Shown: positions 1-9,474, counted from the first letter of the stretch. The stretch is 64,000 nt of DNA from BOG-908 sp964247675 (GCA_964247675.1 CAXTVW010000005.1:4574-68573); one strand, 5' to 3'. Numbers and translations are program-made. Notes: generated from the sequence alone by a model not told the origin.

Positions 1-208
1 CCACGTCGCCGACCAGCCCGGCCCGCGTCTTCAGTATCATCACCGCTTCGGACCCCGTCTCTGTCCGGCCCTGCCAGCGATAGACGGTCGTCATGCCGGG
101 CAGGACGTTGACGCAGGCCGCTAGCCCGGCTTCCACCAGCTCGCGGCCGAGCGCAAGGGCCGCCTCTGCATCCGGGTGCGTCACGTAGATAAACACCACG
201 CCGGTCAA
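1..208 (-). CDS. cutA: CutA divalent-cation tolerance protein (C-terminus outside window)
   Basis: Reading the minus strand from a TTG at 208 gives about 69 residues that continue past the window edge. The stretch ACVNVLPGMTTVYRWQG, followed by the acidic TETGSEAVMILKT-type segment, is the signature of CutA1, a small trimeric protein linked to copper and divalent-cation tolerance. A GGAG lies six bases upstream of the TTG, which decides the start; in-frame GTG codons a few residues later are alternatives. It is normally a chromosomal housekeeping gene, so it may mark the left flank of the island, but cargo cannot be excluded. Identification is firm although the gene is partial. Confidence 0.85.
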   Translation of the reverse strand, partial: MTGVVFIYVTHPDAEAALALGRELVEAGLAACVNVLPGMTTVYRWQGRTETGSEAVMILKTRAGLVGDV

Positions 209-564
209 TCGTCGCTCCGCTATGGTCGTGGTACTCCGGACAGTCGGTCTGCCTGGAACTAGACGTCAAGTATTGCCAACCCGCCTTCCTCGCAAGCGGC
301 CATACCCTGAGACCCTCGTCGATTCCGGTCGGGCTAAACGGTCGCATCTGAGCTTGGAAGAAGGTTGTCTGCCGACCCGCCTCGTGAAACCAATAGTCGA
401 TAATTCGCATTGTCGCTTGCCAGAAGAGTATCGACTGAACGCACTTTGAACGTCCTGCTAGGGTTGACCGCGTTTCAGTAGCGCCCTGACAAGGCCGGAA
501 CCGGTGGGCCCACGCCTGATAGCAAGGAACTTCACTCCGCGCGTTTCGTCCGCACCGCGTTCCG
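209..564. other. Intergenic stretch without a supported gene
   Basis: About 355 bases lie between the start of cutA and the stop of the DUF429-like gene, both on the minus strand. Short open frames here show no family resemblance. The stretch was searched by eye for a transposon terminus (TGT plus TnsB-like sites) and none was found. Confidence 0.5.
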
Positions 565-1392
565 TCAGGCGGGCTGGCCTGCAGGTGCAATCGCGACGTC
601 CGGATAGCCTCGCTTTCCGGCATCGGCCAAGGTCAACGATACCGCAGCCCTCGCCCAGTCGGCCCAAAGGTGCAGCGGCGGCAGCCAGAACCAGCCGCCG
701 AGACTATCCCCGATCACGGTTGCCGTCCGGGCATGAGCGTAGACAGCGGTCAGAAGGCATATGTAGGCCGCTCTCCTGTCGTGGTCCCGCTCTGCGGCAA
801 TCAACGCGACCGTTTCAGCGACCGGCCATCCTAGCTCGGCTATCAATGGCTCGAAAACGCCTTCGGTCAGGCAGGCCTCATATAGCCTGTCGGATTTGCC
901 GCCTCTTTTGGAGGGAAGCCCCGAGATGACGCTGTCTGGAAGGAGCACGCCCAGGAAAGCGCTCGGAAAAGCCTCGACCATCGCCGCTCCGGCTACGGCC
1001 GCCGGAGACGGACGATGCTCGTTGCGAACGACGGGCAGGAACTGTTCTGCCGCGAGAGCTCCGGCCTGCCGGAACGCCAGGCCCTGCCCGAAGTGGCTCA
1101 TGCCCGGTCGGCAGCGCTTGACGAAAGCACCCCTGTAGAACACCGCCTCGCGCCCCCGGCGCGGAATGTCAGGACCGACCGGGAGCAGTGGCGCATCGAA
1201 CGCCGCCAAATCGAACGACATGCTCGGCGGCAACGCGGCCGCCCGGACGCTCCAATTGGAACCAGTCCGGCACGCCCCAATCCTGCCGTCGACCCGCCAC
1301 GCCATTCCGGTCGACTTGCCGGTTTTGGAGTAATCGACGTCCACGCCAAGCAAGCTTGGACCAGGCGCGATCGCGTTTGGCCGTTCAGTCAA
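565..1392 (-). CDS. DUF429-like predicted nuclease-fold protein
   Basis: A 275-residue protein. Near the N-terminus it has GVDVDYSKTGKSTGMAW and later SFDLAAFDAPLLP. This acidic first strand plus the D-A-P motif resembles DUF429, a family with an RNase H-like fold and no proven general function. Its ATG overlaps the stop of the upstream frameshifted gene (stop at 1385) by a few bases, so the two look co-transcribed and translationally coupled. The C-terminal half has several Trp-rich helices and no recognisable domain. The family assignment rests on two motifs and could be wrong; that it is a real gene is well supported. Confidence 0.6.
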   Translation of the reverse strand: MTERPNAIAPGPSLLGVDVDYSKTGKSTGMAWRVDGRIGACRTGSNWSVRAAALPPSMSFDLAAFDAPLLPVGPDIPRRGREAVFYRGAFVKRCRPGMSHFGQGLAFRQAGALAAEQFLPVVRNEHRPSPAAVAGAAMVEAFPSAFLGVLLPDSVISGLPSKRGGKSDRLYEACLTEGVFEPLIAELGWPVAETVALIAAERDHDRRAAYICLLTAVYAHARTATVIGDSLGGWFWLPPLHLWADWARAAVSLTLADAGKRGYPDVAIAPAGQPA

Positions 1393-1994
1393 GGTGGAGT
1401 TCCCTGCGGAGGGCCTTGCGCTTGTCCTGGCCCCAGAGCCATCGGTCGGCGTCTCTGAGACTGAGATGACCGGGAACGGCTGACCGGACGGCGGCTAGGA
1501 AGCTACGGTATTCAGCCCAGCTTTGTTCCGACCATCGCTTGCTGCCGAGCCGGTGGAAGTCGCTCAGGGCGTCGCACACCCTGATGTCGTAGACCGTGAA
1601 CCGGTCGGGGTAGAGCACCGCCAGGATCGCGGTCGCGGTTGGAAGCGCGAAGCTCCACGGTTCGGCCAGGAGCAGCTTCAGCCTGTCCTCGTCGTTTGGC
1701 GCGCCGTGGACCGCCCGGGCAAGGTCATCGGCAGCCCGCGAGAAGGTCCGACGCTTGGTCAGGCGCCGCAGGTGCCTCGTCCGGGCTCGCGGAGCCTTCC
1801 AGTCCAGGATAAGAGAGTTCCTCGGCGTTCAGCTGGCCGGTCCGCTCGAACCGTGCCGCGAGCTCCGGAAAAAGGGTGTTCTCCGGACTATAAAAGTGAA
1901 TCTGGTCGAGCAAGCTTCTTCGTCCGCTGGAAGCGTGTATGTAGCCGCTTCCGTGGCGGAAACGCAACGACGGTTGGCTTACTGCATCGGACAA
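1385..1994 (-). pseudogene. Conserved hypothetical protein split by a frameshift
   Basis: Two overlapping minus-strand frames together make one plausible protein of about 200 residues. The first runs from ATG 1994 and holds LLDQIHFYSPENTLFPELAARF, then ERTGQLNAEEL. The second is open from about 1833, starts with SLILDWKAPRARTRHLRRL, runs through LAEPWSFALPTATAILAVLYPDR and ends at 1385. The natural join is between about 1815 and 1833, where one frame changes to the other; the first frame then runs on in unrelated sequence to a stop at 1725. The function is not recognised. It sits directly upstream of, and overlaps, the DUF429-like gene. A sequencing error at the join would restore an intact gene. 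Confidence 0.6.
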
Positions 1995-2051
1995 TGTTCA
2001 GGCGCCCGGCGAGTTGTTGCGTTCGTTCCTAGCCGCTGCCATGCCGGGCAG

Positions 2052-2684
2052 ATGAATCAGCACGAAACGAGCATGGACATCGGTTGGAACAGGCTGGCCG
2101 CGTCTGTCGAGTTCGCCCTGAAGACACACGCGCAGCAAAAGCGGAAGGGCACAGACACCCCTTATGTCAGCCACCTGCTGGGGGTGGCCAGCCTTGTCCT
2201 GGAACACGGCGGTGACGAGGAGCAGGCGATGGCGGCGATGCTCCACGACGCCGTCGAGGATCAAGGCGCACATCTGGAGCCGGTCATCCGCGAACGGTTC
2301 GGCGCCCGGGTGGCCGATATCGTGCTTGGTTGCATCGACGCCGACACGCTGCCCAAGCCACCGTGGCGCGAACGCAAGGAAACATACATCCGGCACCTTG
2401 AGACCGCCGGGACCGAGGCCCTCCTCGTTTCCTGCGCCGACAAAGTCCACAATGCCCGGGCCATCTGCACTGACGTCCGGACGCATGGCCTGGAGGTGTT
2501 CGACAGGTTCAAGGCAGGCCAGGACGGCACGCTCTGGTATTACCGGACGCTGGCTGCCGCGTTCAGGCGGTTGATGCCCTGCGCGCTGGCCGATGAACTC
2601 AGCGAAGCCGTGGCAAGAATGAAAAGCCTCGGTGCTGGACGCCACCGCACACGTCCTCCCGAGCCCGCCGCGGAGACCCCGTGA
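2052..2684 (+). CDS. HD-domain phosphohydrolase (RelA/SpoT-type HD)
   Basis: A 210-residue protein made almost wholly of an HD domain. YVSHLLGVASLV provides the first His, AAMLHDAVEDQ is the HD motif, and SCADKVHNARAI supplies the later Asp. The order H...HD...D with ADKVHN is typical of stand-alone ppGpp-hydrolase-like (MESH1/SpoT-HD) proteins. These remove phosphate or pyrophosphate from nucleotides; the substrate here is unknown. The ATG at 2052 is used; an ATG at 2073 is equally possible. It is followed closely by the HNH gene and the hen1-pnkp pair on the same strand, which hints at a role in nucleotide or RNA stress, but that is inference from context. Confidence 0.8.
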   Translation: MNQHETSMDIGWNRLAASVEFALKTHAQQKRKGTDTPYVSHLLGVASLVLEHGGDEEQAMAAMLHDAVEDQGAHLEPVIRERFGARVADIVLGCIDADTLPKPPWRERKETYIRHLETAGTEALLVSCADKVHNARAICTDVRTHGLEVFDRFKAGQDGTLWYYRTLAAAFRRLMPCALADELSEAVARMKSLGAGRHRTRPPEPAAETP

Positions 2685-2760
2685 CCGCCACGGAACCGAC
2701 CGTAGCCAAGCGAAACTTCTGCCGTTTGCCCTGCAACACATTTTGCGCGGCGGTCGGACT

Positions 2761-3927
2761 GTGAAGGACGAACGGTCAAGCCAGTTCTTCGCACTGAGGC
2801 CCTGCCTCCTGGCCCCGCTGCCGGAGCATGAGATGGCAGCGGACCTTCTCGCCGGAGCAGCCGACGCGATCCTTGCCGGTGATATCGATATCGCCCGCGA
2901 CCTGCTGCGGCAAGCCGACATGTCGGTGCTGTTCGACTATGCCCGGCGGTTGATGGGCCGGGAGGACCATGAGGTCCACCGTCGGCGTGCCCCGGACGAG
3001 TCACCAGTGAAGACGGAGAAGGTGCTCGCCCGGATGCCTGGAGCGGGCGAGACATTGGCGTTGCATGCCCGCGATGGCTGGCGCTGCCGTTTCTGCGGAT
3101 GCCGGGTCGTTTCCGGCAGGGCCCGAAGCCTCATGCGGGCCTGCCTGCCGGGTGCGCTCTCCTGGGGAGAAGGCGAAGGCTATCACGCGGCGTTCTTCGC
3201 GATGACAGCGTCCGTCGATCATGTGGTTCCTCATTCCGCAGGTGGCACCAACGAGCCCGGGAACCTCGTGACGGCGTGCTGGAGCTGTCAGTTCGGCCGC
3301 GGTGCCCACACAATCCAGGAGCTTGGGTTGCTGGACCCGCGCGACAGGGCGTCGTTGGTGGACGGCTGGGATGGCCTCACCAGGGTCGTCGGGAAGACAT
3401 CCGTGGCGATAGGCAGGAAAGCGGATGAGGACGCGACGGCATCACCTCTCGATGTTCCAGCCACAACATCCGTAGCGAACCAGGAAAGAGCGCCGCTGCT
3501 ATCGGGAGTATACAGTTCCGCGCAAGCTGAGTGGCTTCGAAGGCTGGATGCGCTGGAAGCACCACCTTCGCAGAGGCTCCTCCGTTTCCTGGACGGCTGC
3601 GCCGATCTCGGCGTTTCCTGGAGCCTGAACAAGGTGCTGCTCGCGCGTATGCGGGTGGGCGGCAGCACCGTCGAGTTCCTGGCGGTCGAGCCTGACGGCA
3701 GGCTGCAAATCCCGTGGTCCCTTGGCGGCAGGAAAGCCGAATTCCGGAGTTTCGCGGAAGCGCTAGCGACTGGTATCGCAGGCGCCATTATTTACGAAAC
3801 GCCGAAGCTGTGGAACGTCGTCCTCGCCGATAAGAAGCCACTGGGTTTGCTTCAGCTGCTCGACACTCTAGGGACTCTCCGCCTGGCGCTTGAAGCCCTG
3901 CACACCGCTTTGGAGGCGGCCGGTTGA
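2761..3927 (+). CDS. HNH endonuclease domain protein
   Basis: About 388 residues from a GTG at 2761; the open frame reaches back to 2632, overlapping the HD gene. In the middle LHARDGWRCRFCGCRV gives a Cys-x2-Cys pair, SVDHVVPHSAGG is the His core and ACWSCQFGRG the second Cys-x2-Cys, together a zinc-bound HNH nuclease motif. The N-terminal 110 residues are helical and the C-terminal 170 have no recognisable fold. HNH proteins of this layout cut DNA, or sometimes tRNA. It lies between the HD gene and hen1, all on the plus strand. Start choice is uncertain because no strong ribosome site is visible. Confidence 0.75.
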   Translation: MKDERSSQFFALRPCLLAPLPEHEMAADLLAGAADAILAGDIDIARDLLRQADMSVLFDYARRLMGREDHEVHRRRAPDESPVKTEKVLARMPGAGETLALHARDGWRCRFCGCRVVSGRARSLMRACLPGALSWGEGEGYHAAFFAMTASVDHVVPHSAGGTNEPGNLVTACWSCQFGRGAHTIQELGLLDPRDRASLVDGWDGLTRVVGKTSVAIGRKADEDATASPLDVPATTSVANQERAPLLSGVYSSAQAEWLRRLDALEAPPSQRLLRFLDGCADLGVSWSLNKVLLARMRVGGSTVEFLAVEPDGRLQIPWSLGGRKAEFRSFAEALATGIAGAIIYETPKLWNVVLADKKPLGLLQLLDTLGTLRLALEALHTALEAAG

Positions 3928-4261
3928 ACGCCTCCAGATTGAAGTCGAGCCACTGTGTTTTTTGGCGGCTTACCGCTTCGATCGCGACGCAACGCACTTG
4001 TTGGTCGTCCCTTTCAAAAACGAGCCGCTTTCGCTGTAGCTCCGCAAACCCCTCTCACGTCGGGCAGCTTCTTCGGTGCCCCTTCGGCTTTGTTCGGTCG
4101 CCACCCGCCACTCAGCCCACAAGACATGGTCGGATATCGCCCTCTCTGGATGGACCGCCTCGCGGCGCGGCGTGATTCCCGCCGCGCATCCGGCCCTCGG
4201 GCACCATCAATACTCAACCGGGGGGCTGGTCTTTCGCCTCGGAACCCGATTGAAGGTGTGC
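3928..4261. other. Gap upstream of hen1, probable leader region
   Basis: About 330 bases separate the HNH gene from the hen1 start. The hen1 reading frame stays open back to 4076, but that extension has no family resemblance, so it is treated as leader. No promoter boxes are convincing by eye. Confidence 0.4.
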
Positions 4262-5668
4262 ATGCTGCTGTCAATCACTACGACCCATCGTCCGGCTACC
4301 GACCTGGGCTATCTCCTGGCCAAGCATCCGGATCGCCTGCAGAGCTTCAACTTGGGGTTCGGAGAGGCGCACGTCGTCTACCCGGAGGCCTCCGAGCATC
4401 GATGCACGGCTTCGCTCATCCTTGACCTTGATCCAGTGGCATTGGTGCGTGGCCGCCCGACCGAAGCCCGTGGCGGAGAAGCCGCATCCGGCCCCCTGGC
4501 AAACTACATCAACGACCGTCCCTACGTCGCTTCTTCGTTCCTGAGCGTGGCCATCGGGAAGGTCTACGGGTCCGCGCTAGGCGGGCGGACGACGGCTCGC
4601 CCCGACCTTGTGGCGGCAGACATTCCTCTTAGCGCCACGATCGGGCCGGTACATGTCCGAGGCGGCGTGACGGTGATCAGCCGCCTGTTCGGACCGCTCG
4701 GCTACGCGTTCGCCGCAGAGGCCGTCGCGAGTTCGGATGGGTCGCCGTCCGGGCTGTGGATGATAACCCTTGAGGCGACGACCCGCCTGCAGGTGCTGCT
4801 GTCACATCTTTACGTGCTCACGCCCGTGCTGGATGACGACAAGCACTACTGGGTTTCCGAGGACGAGATAGAGAAACTCCTCCGACACGGCGAGGGATGG
4901 CTGGCCGGGCACCCGGAACGGGAATTCATAGCGCGCCGCTACCTGCGCCGTGGTCCGAGGCTGGCCCGCCAGGCGCTCGACCGCCTGGCAGCCCTGGATA
5001 CGGCGCCAGAGGGCAGTCAGGAGGTGGCGGTACCGGAAACCGAGCGGACATTCGCTGACGAGCCGGTCAGCCTCAACGACCTGCGACACCGCACGGTGCT
5101 CCGAATGGTTCAGGAATCCGGCGCGGCAAAAGTACTCGACCTTGGTTGCGGGGAGGGCAAGTTGCTGCGTTTCCTGCTTGCCGACAAGCGCTTCATCAAG
5201 GTTACCGGCGTGGACGTCTCCATGCAGACCCTGACAATCGCGCATGAGCGATTGAACGTGGATCGGTTGCCGGATCGCCAGCGCGAACGGCTGACCCTTC
5301 TGCAATCAGCCTTGACCTACCGCGACAGAAGACTGGCGGGCTACGATGCCGCCGTCTTGGTTGAGGTCGTCGAACACGTGGATCCCGAGCGGCTGCCCGC
5401 GTTCGAGCGGGCGCTTTTCGCGCACGTCCGTCCAGGGACGGTCATTCTGACCACGCCGAACCTCGACTGGAACATGTCCATTCCGGCGCTTGCTGACGGT
5501 CGCCTGCGACACGCCGACCACCGGTTCGAATGGACCAGGCACGAATTTTCCGCTTGGACATCCCGTATGGCGTCCGAGCACGGCTACTCGGTCGTCCTTG
5601 ATGGCATCGGTGAGGCGCATCCCGAGTTTGGTTGCCCGACGCAGATGGCGGTGTTCACGTGCAGCTGA
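4262..5668 (+). CDS. hen1: 3' terminal RNA ribose 2'-O-methyltransferase Hen1
   Basis: A 468-residue bacterial Hen1. The N-terminal domain opens with MLLSITTTHRPATDLGYLL and contains SFNLGFGEAHVVYPE, typical of the Pnkp-binding part. The C-terminal half is an S-adenosylmethionine methyltransferase with VLDLGCGEGKLL as cofactor loop, the metal-binding EVVEH motif, and RHADHRFEWTRHEFSAW near the end. Family knowledge: Hen1 methylates the 3' end of a cut RNA before ligation, so the repaired RNA resists being cut again at the same place. It overlaps pnkp by ten bases, as in known Pnkp/Hen1 cassettes. The ATG at 4262 is chosen because homology starts there. Confidence 0.93.
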   Translation: MLLSITTTHRPATDLGYLLAKHPDRLQSFNLGFGEAHVVYPEASEHRCTASLILDLDPVALVRGRPTEARGGEAASGPLANYINDRPYVASSFLSVAIGKVYGSALGGRTTARPDLVAADIPLSATIGPVHVRGGVTVISRLFGPLGYAFAAEAVASSDGSPSGLWMITLEATTRLQVLLSHLYVLTPVLDDDKHYWVSEDEIEKLLRHGEGWLAGHPEREFIARRYLRRGPRLARQALDRLAALDTAPEGSQEVAVPETERTFADEPVSLNDLRHRTVLRMVQESGAAKVLDLGCGEGKLLRFLLADKRFIKVTGVDVSMQTLTIAHERLNVDRLPDRQRERLTLLQSALTYRDRRLAGYDAAVLVEVVEHVDPERLPAFERALFAHVRPGTVILTTPNLDWNMSIPALADGRLRHADHRFEWTRHEFSAWTSRMASEHGYSVVLDGIGEAHPEFGCPTQMAVFTCS

Positions 5669-8196
5669 ACATCCCCGACTTTTCGCTGGTACTGATGATG
5701 GGTGCGTCCGGCTCCGGCAAGTCGACCTTCGCCGCGAGCCAGTTTAAGCCCACGGAGATACTGTCTTCCGACCGCTGCCGCGGGATGGTCGCCGACGACG
5801 AATCTGACCAGGCCGCCACCGGCGACGCATTCGACGTGCTCTACTTCATTGCCGCCAAGCGTCTCGATGCACGTCGGCTGACCGTCCTTGACGCGACCAA
5901 CCTCCGACCGGAGGACCGCAGGCGCGCGGTGGATCTTGCCCGCCGCTACCATGCCCTACCGGTGGTTATCGCGTTGGACATTCCGGAGAAGGTCTGCGCG
6001 GAGCGCAACCGCTCCAGGCCAGACCGAGACTTCGGCGCCCATGTCGTGCGCAACCACGTCCAGCTGCTGCGCCGTTCCCTGCGTGGGCTCCAGCGCGAGG
6101 GGTTCCGGGCGGTGCATGTGCTGTCATCGCCCGAGGCGGCCGCATTGGCGGAAGTGAAACGCGAGCCGCTGTTCACTGACAGGCGGGGCGATACAGGTCC
6201 GTTCGACATCATCGGCGATGTTCACGGCTGCCTCGACGAGCTGCTCGTCCTCCTGGAGCGTCTCGGTTTTGCATCCGACCAGGGTGCGTGGCGTCACCCG
6301 GAGGGACGGCGAGCGATCTTTCTGGGCGACTTGGTGGATCGCGGGCCTGACAGCCCCGGCGTGCTGCGGTTGGTGATGGACATGGTCGCCGCGGGAACAG
6401 CTCTTTGCGTGCAGGGCAACCACGATCACAAGCTGCACCGGAAGCTGTCTGGCCGGGAGGTCAAGGTCAATCACGGCCTGGCCGAGACACTCGCGCAGCT
6501 CGACGCAATGCCTGACAGCGTGCACGAGCCATTCCTGGCGGAAAGCCGCGTCTTCCTCGACGGGCTTCGCAGCCACTACTGGCTGGACGGAGGCAAGCTG
6601 GTCGTGGCGCACGCCGGGCTGAAGGCCGAGATGCATGGCCGCGGATCGGGAGCGGTCCGTAGCTTCGCGCTCTACGGTGAGACGACCGGTGAGACGGACG
6701 AGTTCGGGTTGCCCGTTCGCCATGAGTGGGCGCGCGAGTACCGCGGGGACGCCACAGTCGTCTATGGCCATACGCCAGTGCCCGTGCCGGAGTGGGTCAA
6801 CCGGACGATCTGCATCGATACCGGCTGCGTCTTCGGCGGAAACCTGACGGCGCTCAGGTTCCCCGAGCGCGAGCTTGTCTCGGTTCCTGCCGGACGGACC
6901 TACGCCGACCCGGTCCGTCCGCTAGTCGCTGCTAGCCGCGCGCGCGAGGCATATGACCTGCTCGACGTCGAGGACGTCTCGGGCAAGCGTCTCGTCACGA
7001 CGTCATTGATGCCGTCCATCACCGTGCGCGAGGAAAACGCGGCGGCGGCCATCGAGGTCATGAGCCGTTTCTGCATCGATCCTCGCTGGCTGATCTATCT
7101 TCCGCCCACCATGTCACCGCCGGAGACAAGCAGCCGCGAAGGATTGCTGGAGCATCCTGCTGAGGCTTTCGCCTATTACCGACGTGCGGGCGTGGGCAGG
7201 GTCGTGGTCGAGGAGAAGCACATGGGCTCGCGTGCCGTCGTGGTCGTCTGCCGCGACGCCGGGACGGCTGCGCGCCGTTTCCGCGTGCCTCCGACGAAAC
7301 GCGGCGTCGTTTATACCCGGACAGGGCGTCCGTTCTTCTCAAGCGCGGCTACTGAGGCGGAGCTGCTCGACCGCGTGGGCCATGCCATGGAGACGTCCGG
7401 CTTCTGGGAGGAGTTCGGCACAGACTGGGCGTGCCTGGATGCCGAACTGATGCCTTGGTCGGCGAAAGCGCGGGCGTTGATCGATGAGCAATATGCCCCG
7501 GTTGGAACCGCCGCTGTCGGCGGTCTGACCAAGGCGATGGAGGCGCTGGCGGCCGCCCGCGCACGCGGGGTGGCGGTCGGCGACATCGAGGAGCGGTTCG
7601 GCGAACGTCGCGCGGTAGCCGCTTGCTTTGACGCCGCTTGGCGGCGGTATGCCTGGGATGTCGGCGGCCTTGAGGACCTCAAGCTCGCGCCGTTTCACCT
7701 GCTGGCGACCGAGGGCGCGGTGCACGATGGCCAGGATCACGCATGGCATATGACGAAGCTTGCCGCCGTCTGCGCCCGCGATCCCGGCGTGCTGCTGGCG
7801 ACGGCGTGGCGCGATGTTCCGCTGGATGACGAAGATGCGGTCTCGGCTGCAGTCGCATGGTGGGAGGAACTGACCCAAGACGGCGGCGAGGGTTTGGTCA
7901 TGAAGACCTCCGCTTTCGTCACCCGTGGAGCCAAGGGCCTGGTCCAGCCAGCTATCAAGGTGCGCGGGCGAGAATATCTGCGCCTTGTCTATGGCCCGGA
8001 GTACACGTTGCCCGGCAAGCTGGAGCGACTGCGCGAGCGTGGGCTCAGCGGAAAGCGCGGCAATGCACTGCGTGAGTTCGCTCTGGGGTTGGAAGCGCTG
8101 CACCGTTTCGTCTCGGGCGAGCCGCTACGCCGGGTGCACGAGTGCGCGTTCGCGGTGCTGGCGCTCGAGAGCGAGCCGGTAGACCCGAGGCTCTGA
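5659..8196 (+). CDS. pnkp: Polynucleotide kinase-phosphatase-ligase Pnkp
   Basis: An 845-residue three-enzyme protein starting at GTG 5659, inside the end of hen1. Residues 15-23 are the kinase P-loop GASGSGKST. From about residue 185 comes a metallophosphoesterase with GDVHGCLDEL, GDLVDRGPDS and GNHDHK. The C-terminal half is an adenylyltransferase or ligase-like domain, with the nucleotidyl lysine in EEKHMGSRA at about residue 520. Family knowledge: Pnkp phosphorylates 5' ends, removes 2',3'-cyclic phosphate and, with Hen1, seals broken RNA such as tRNA cut by ribotoxins. Length and domain order match the known enzymes, and all key motifs are present, so it should be active. Confidence 0.95.
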   Translation: MQLNIPDFSLVLMMGASGSGKSTFAASQFKPTEILSSDRCRGMVADDESDQAATGDAFDVLYFIAAKRLDARRLTVLDATNLRPEDRRRAVDLARRYHALPVVIALDIPEKVCAERNRSRPDRDFGAHVVRNHVQLLRRSLRGLQREGFRAVHVLSSPEAAALAEVKREPLFTDRRGDTGPFDIIGDVHGCLDELLVLLERLGFASDQGAWRHPEGRRAIFLGDLVDRGPDSPGVLRLVMDMVAAGTALCVQGNHDHKLHRKLSGREVKVNHGLAETLAQLDAMPDSVHEPFLAESRVFLDGLRSHYWLDGGKLVVAHAGLKAEMHGRGSGAVRSFALYGETTGETDEFGLPVRHEWAREYRGDATVVYGHTPVPVPEWVNRTICIDTGCVFGGNLTALRFPERELVSVPAGRTYADPVRPLVAASRAREAYDLLDVEDVSGKRLVTTSLMPSITVREENAAAAIEVMSRFCIDPRWLIYLPPTMSPPETSSREGLLEHPAEAFAYYRRAGVGRVVVEEKHMGSRAVVVVCRDAGTAARRFRVPPTKRGVVYTRTGRPFFSSAATEAELLDRVGHAMETSGFWEEFGTDWACLDAELMPWSAKARALIDEQYAPVGTAAVGGLTKAMEALAAARARGVAVGDIEERFGERRAVAACFDAAWRRYAWDVGGLEDLKLAPFHLLATEGAVHDGQDHAWHMTKLAAVCARDPGVLLATAWRDVPLDDEDAVSAAVAWWEELTQDGGEGLVMKTSAFVTRGAKGLVQPAIKVRGREYLRLVYGPEYTLPGKLERLRERGLSGKRGNALREFALGLEALHRFVSGEPLRRVHECAFAVLALESEPVDPRL

Positions 8197-8275
8197 GTCG
8201 TGTGGACACCGCATCCAAACCGGCGCGAGAGGAAGCAAGAGTATCCTCACGCCGGGAGGCCCGCAGCTTCCAGGC

Positions 8276-8599
8276 TCAAGAATGTTGTCCGGCCTTCGCG
8301 TTCAGAAGCTGCACCAATGCCGGATCCATGAAGTCGAACTGGCCCGGGATGTCGAGGCATATAACCCTGGTACCCCGAAGGTGATGGCCGATCTCCGCGG
8401 ACAGCTTGTTCCTGTGGTTCCTCTCCATGACGAACACGATGTCTGCCAACTCCACCATTTCCGCGGAACAAGGGACACCGCTGTCCGCATCCAGACCGAC
8501 AGAGGCTACCTCAAGGTCGAGCCGTGACCCGAAGACCTGTTCGGCGGTCGGGCTCCTGAGCTTGTTGCGGCCGCAGACGAACAGGATTTGTTTCATCAT
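8276..8599 (-). CDS. Short low-molecular-weight protein-tyrosine-phosphatase-like protein
   Basis: 107 residues. ILFVCGRNKLRSPTAEQVF contains the C-x5-R-S phosphate loop of LMW tyrosine phosphatases and arsenate reductases. DIPGQFDFMDP near the end carries the Asp expected for the general acid. It is shorter than the usual ~150 residues, as in a compact subgroup often found on mobile DNA. It faces pnkp tail to tail with an 80-base gap. Substrate unknown; arsenate reduction is less likely because no further Cys pair is seen. Two ATGs (MMK) give equivalent starts. Confidence 0.8.
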   Translation of the reverse strand: MMKQILFVCGRNKLRSPTAEQVFGSRLDLEVASVGLDADSGVPCSAEMVELADIVFVMERNHRNKLSAEIGHHLRGTRVICLDIPGQFDFMDPALVQLLNAKAGQHS

Positions 8600-8944
8600 C
8601 TATCCGCATTTAGGTGAGTGCCGGGCAGGCACCCGTGCATTCAAGCATCGAGGCAACAAAGCCCAAGACTGCCCGGCAAGCCTACACCAGCCTTGGCCGG
8701 ACAAGCCTCACGCAGGTAAGTCCTCGGCGCAAAGCAAACGTTTCTGATGCATCATGAGAGGCAAAATAGGTCAAAATATAAACGATTCTGGCGCACTCAG
8801 AGCAAGCGCACGGAGTAGGGTACGCGATAAAGCATTTGACCGCCTGTCCAGGGCGCCGCAGGTAAGACTCAAATTACGGCTGGATATCGCCAAGAGTGGA
8901 CGGACCGCTTTTGTGTCGGCTGCTTCATCGATGAATCCCGTCCC
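8600..8944. other. Gap between LMW phosphatase gene and S1/P1 remnant
   Basis: Roughly 340 bases with no supported gene. The section around 8755-8790 is AT-richer and could hold the promoter of the minus-strand phosphatase gene, but no clear boxes are seen. The missing 5' half of the nuclease remnant is not found here. Confidence 0.4.
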
Positions 8945-9474
8945 GGGCTGGCTCAGGATTGCGTGGTTGATAAGGTTGACGAGTTCCGCCGGGAACTGGT
9001 GGACCCGGGGACGACCGCGACCGAGCGGCTGACGGCACTTCGGTTTCTCCTGCATTTCGTCGGTGACCTGCATCAGCCGCTGCACTCGTCCGACGACAGT
9101 GACCGCGGCGGAAACAGCAAGCTGCTAAGTCCGGCGGTGGGCTCGTCGCGGAACCTGCATGCCTTCTGGGACACTGCCGCGGTCGTATCGCTCGGCAGGG
9201 ATCCGCAGGCCTTCGCCGACCGCCTTGCCACCGCGATCACGCCTGCGCAGATGACAGCGTGGTCGGCTGGAGCACCGACGGACTGGGCTCAGGAAGCTTT
9301 CGCGCTGGCGAAGTCCAACGCTTACGGTCGCCTGCCGCCGCCCGACTCTGACGGCAAACACAAGCTGACCACGGCCTACGAAACGATGGCCAGCACGGAT
9401 GCCGCGCTCCAGTTGTCCAGAGCGGCGTCAGGCTTGCTACAGTCCTCAACCAGGCTCCTGCGGCCCCGAGGTAA
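8945..9474 (+). pseudogene. S1/P1 nuclease remnant, 5'-truncated and frameshifted
   Basis: The frame from about 8945 reads DCVVDKVDEFRRELVDP and then LLHFVGDLHQPLHSSDDSDRGGN, the central zinc-binding part of S1/P1-type single-strand nucleases. The first third of the family (the N-terminal Trp and early His/Asp ligands) is absent upstream. Near 9415-9425 the frame breaks: the expected C-terminus GVRLATVLNQAPAAPR is read in another frame and stops at 9474, which fits loss of one G. Family enzymes are secreted nucleases acting on single-stranded DNA or RNA. This copy is almost certainly inactive. Confidence 0.8.

Noticed and set aside
385..420. CCAATAGTCG...ATTGTCGCTTG as a possible left transposon end
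   Set aside because: The orientation is the same as at 31551-31699, not inverted, and only one weak site is present.
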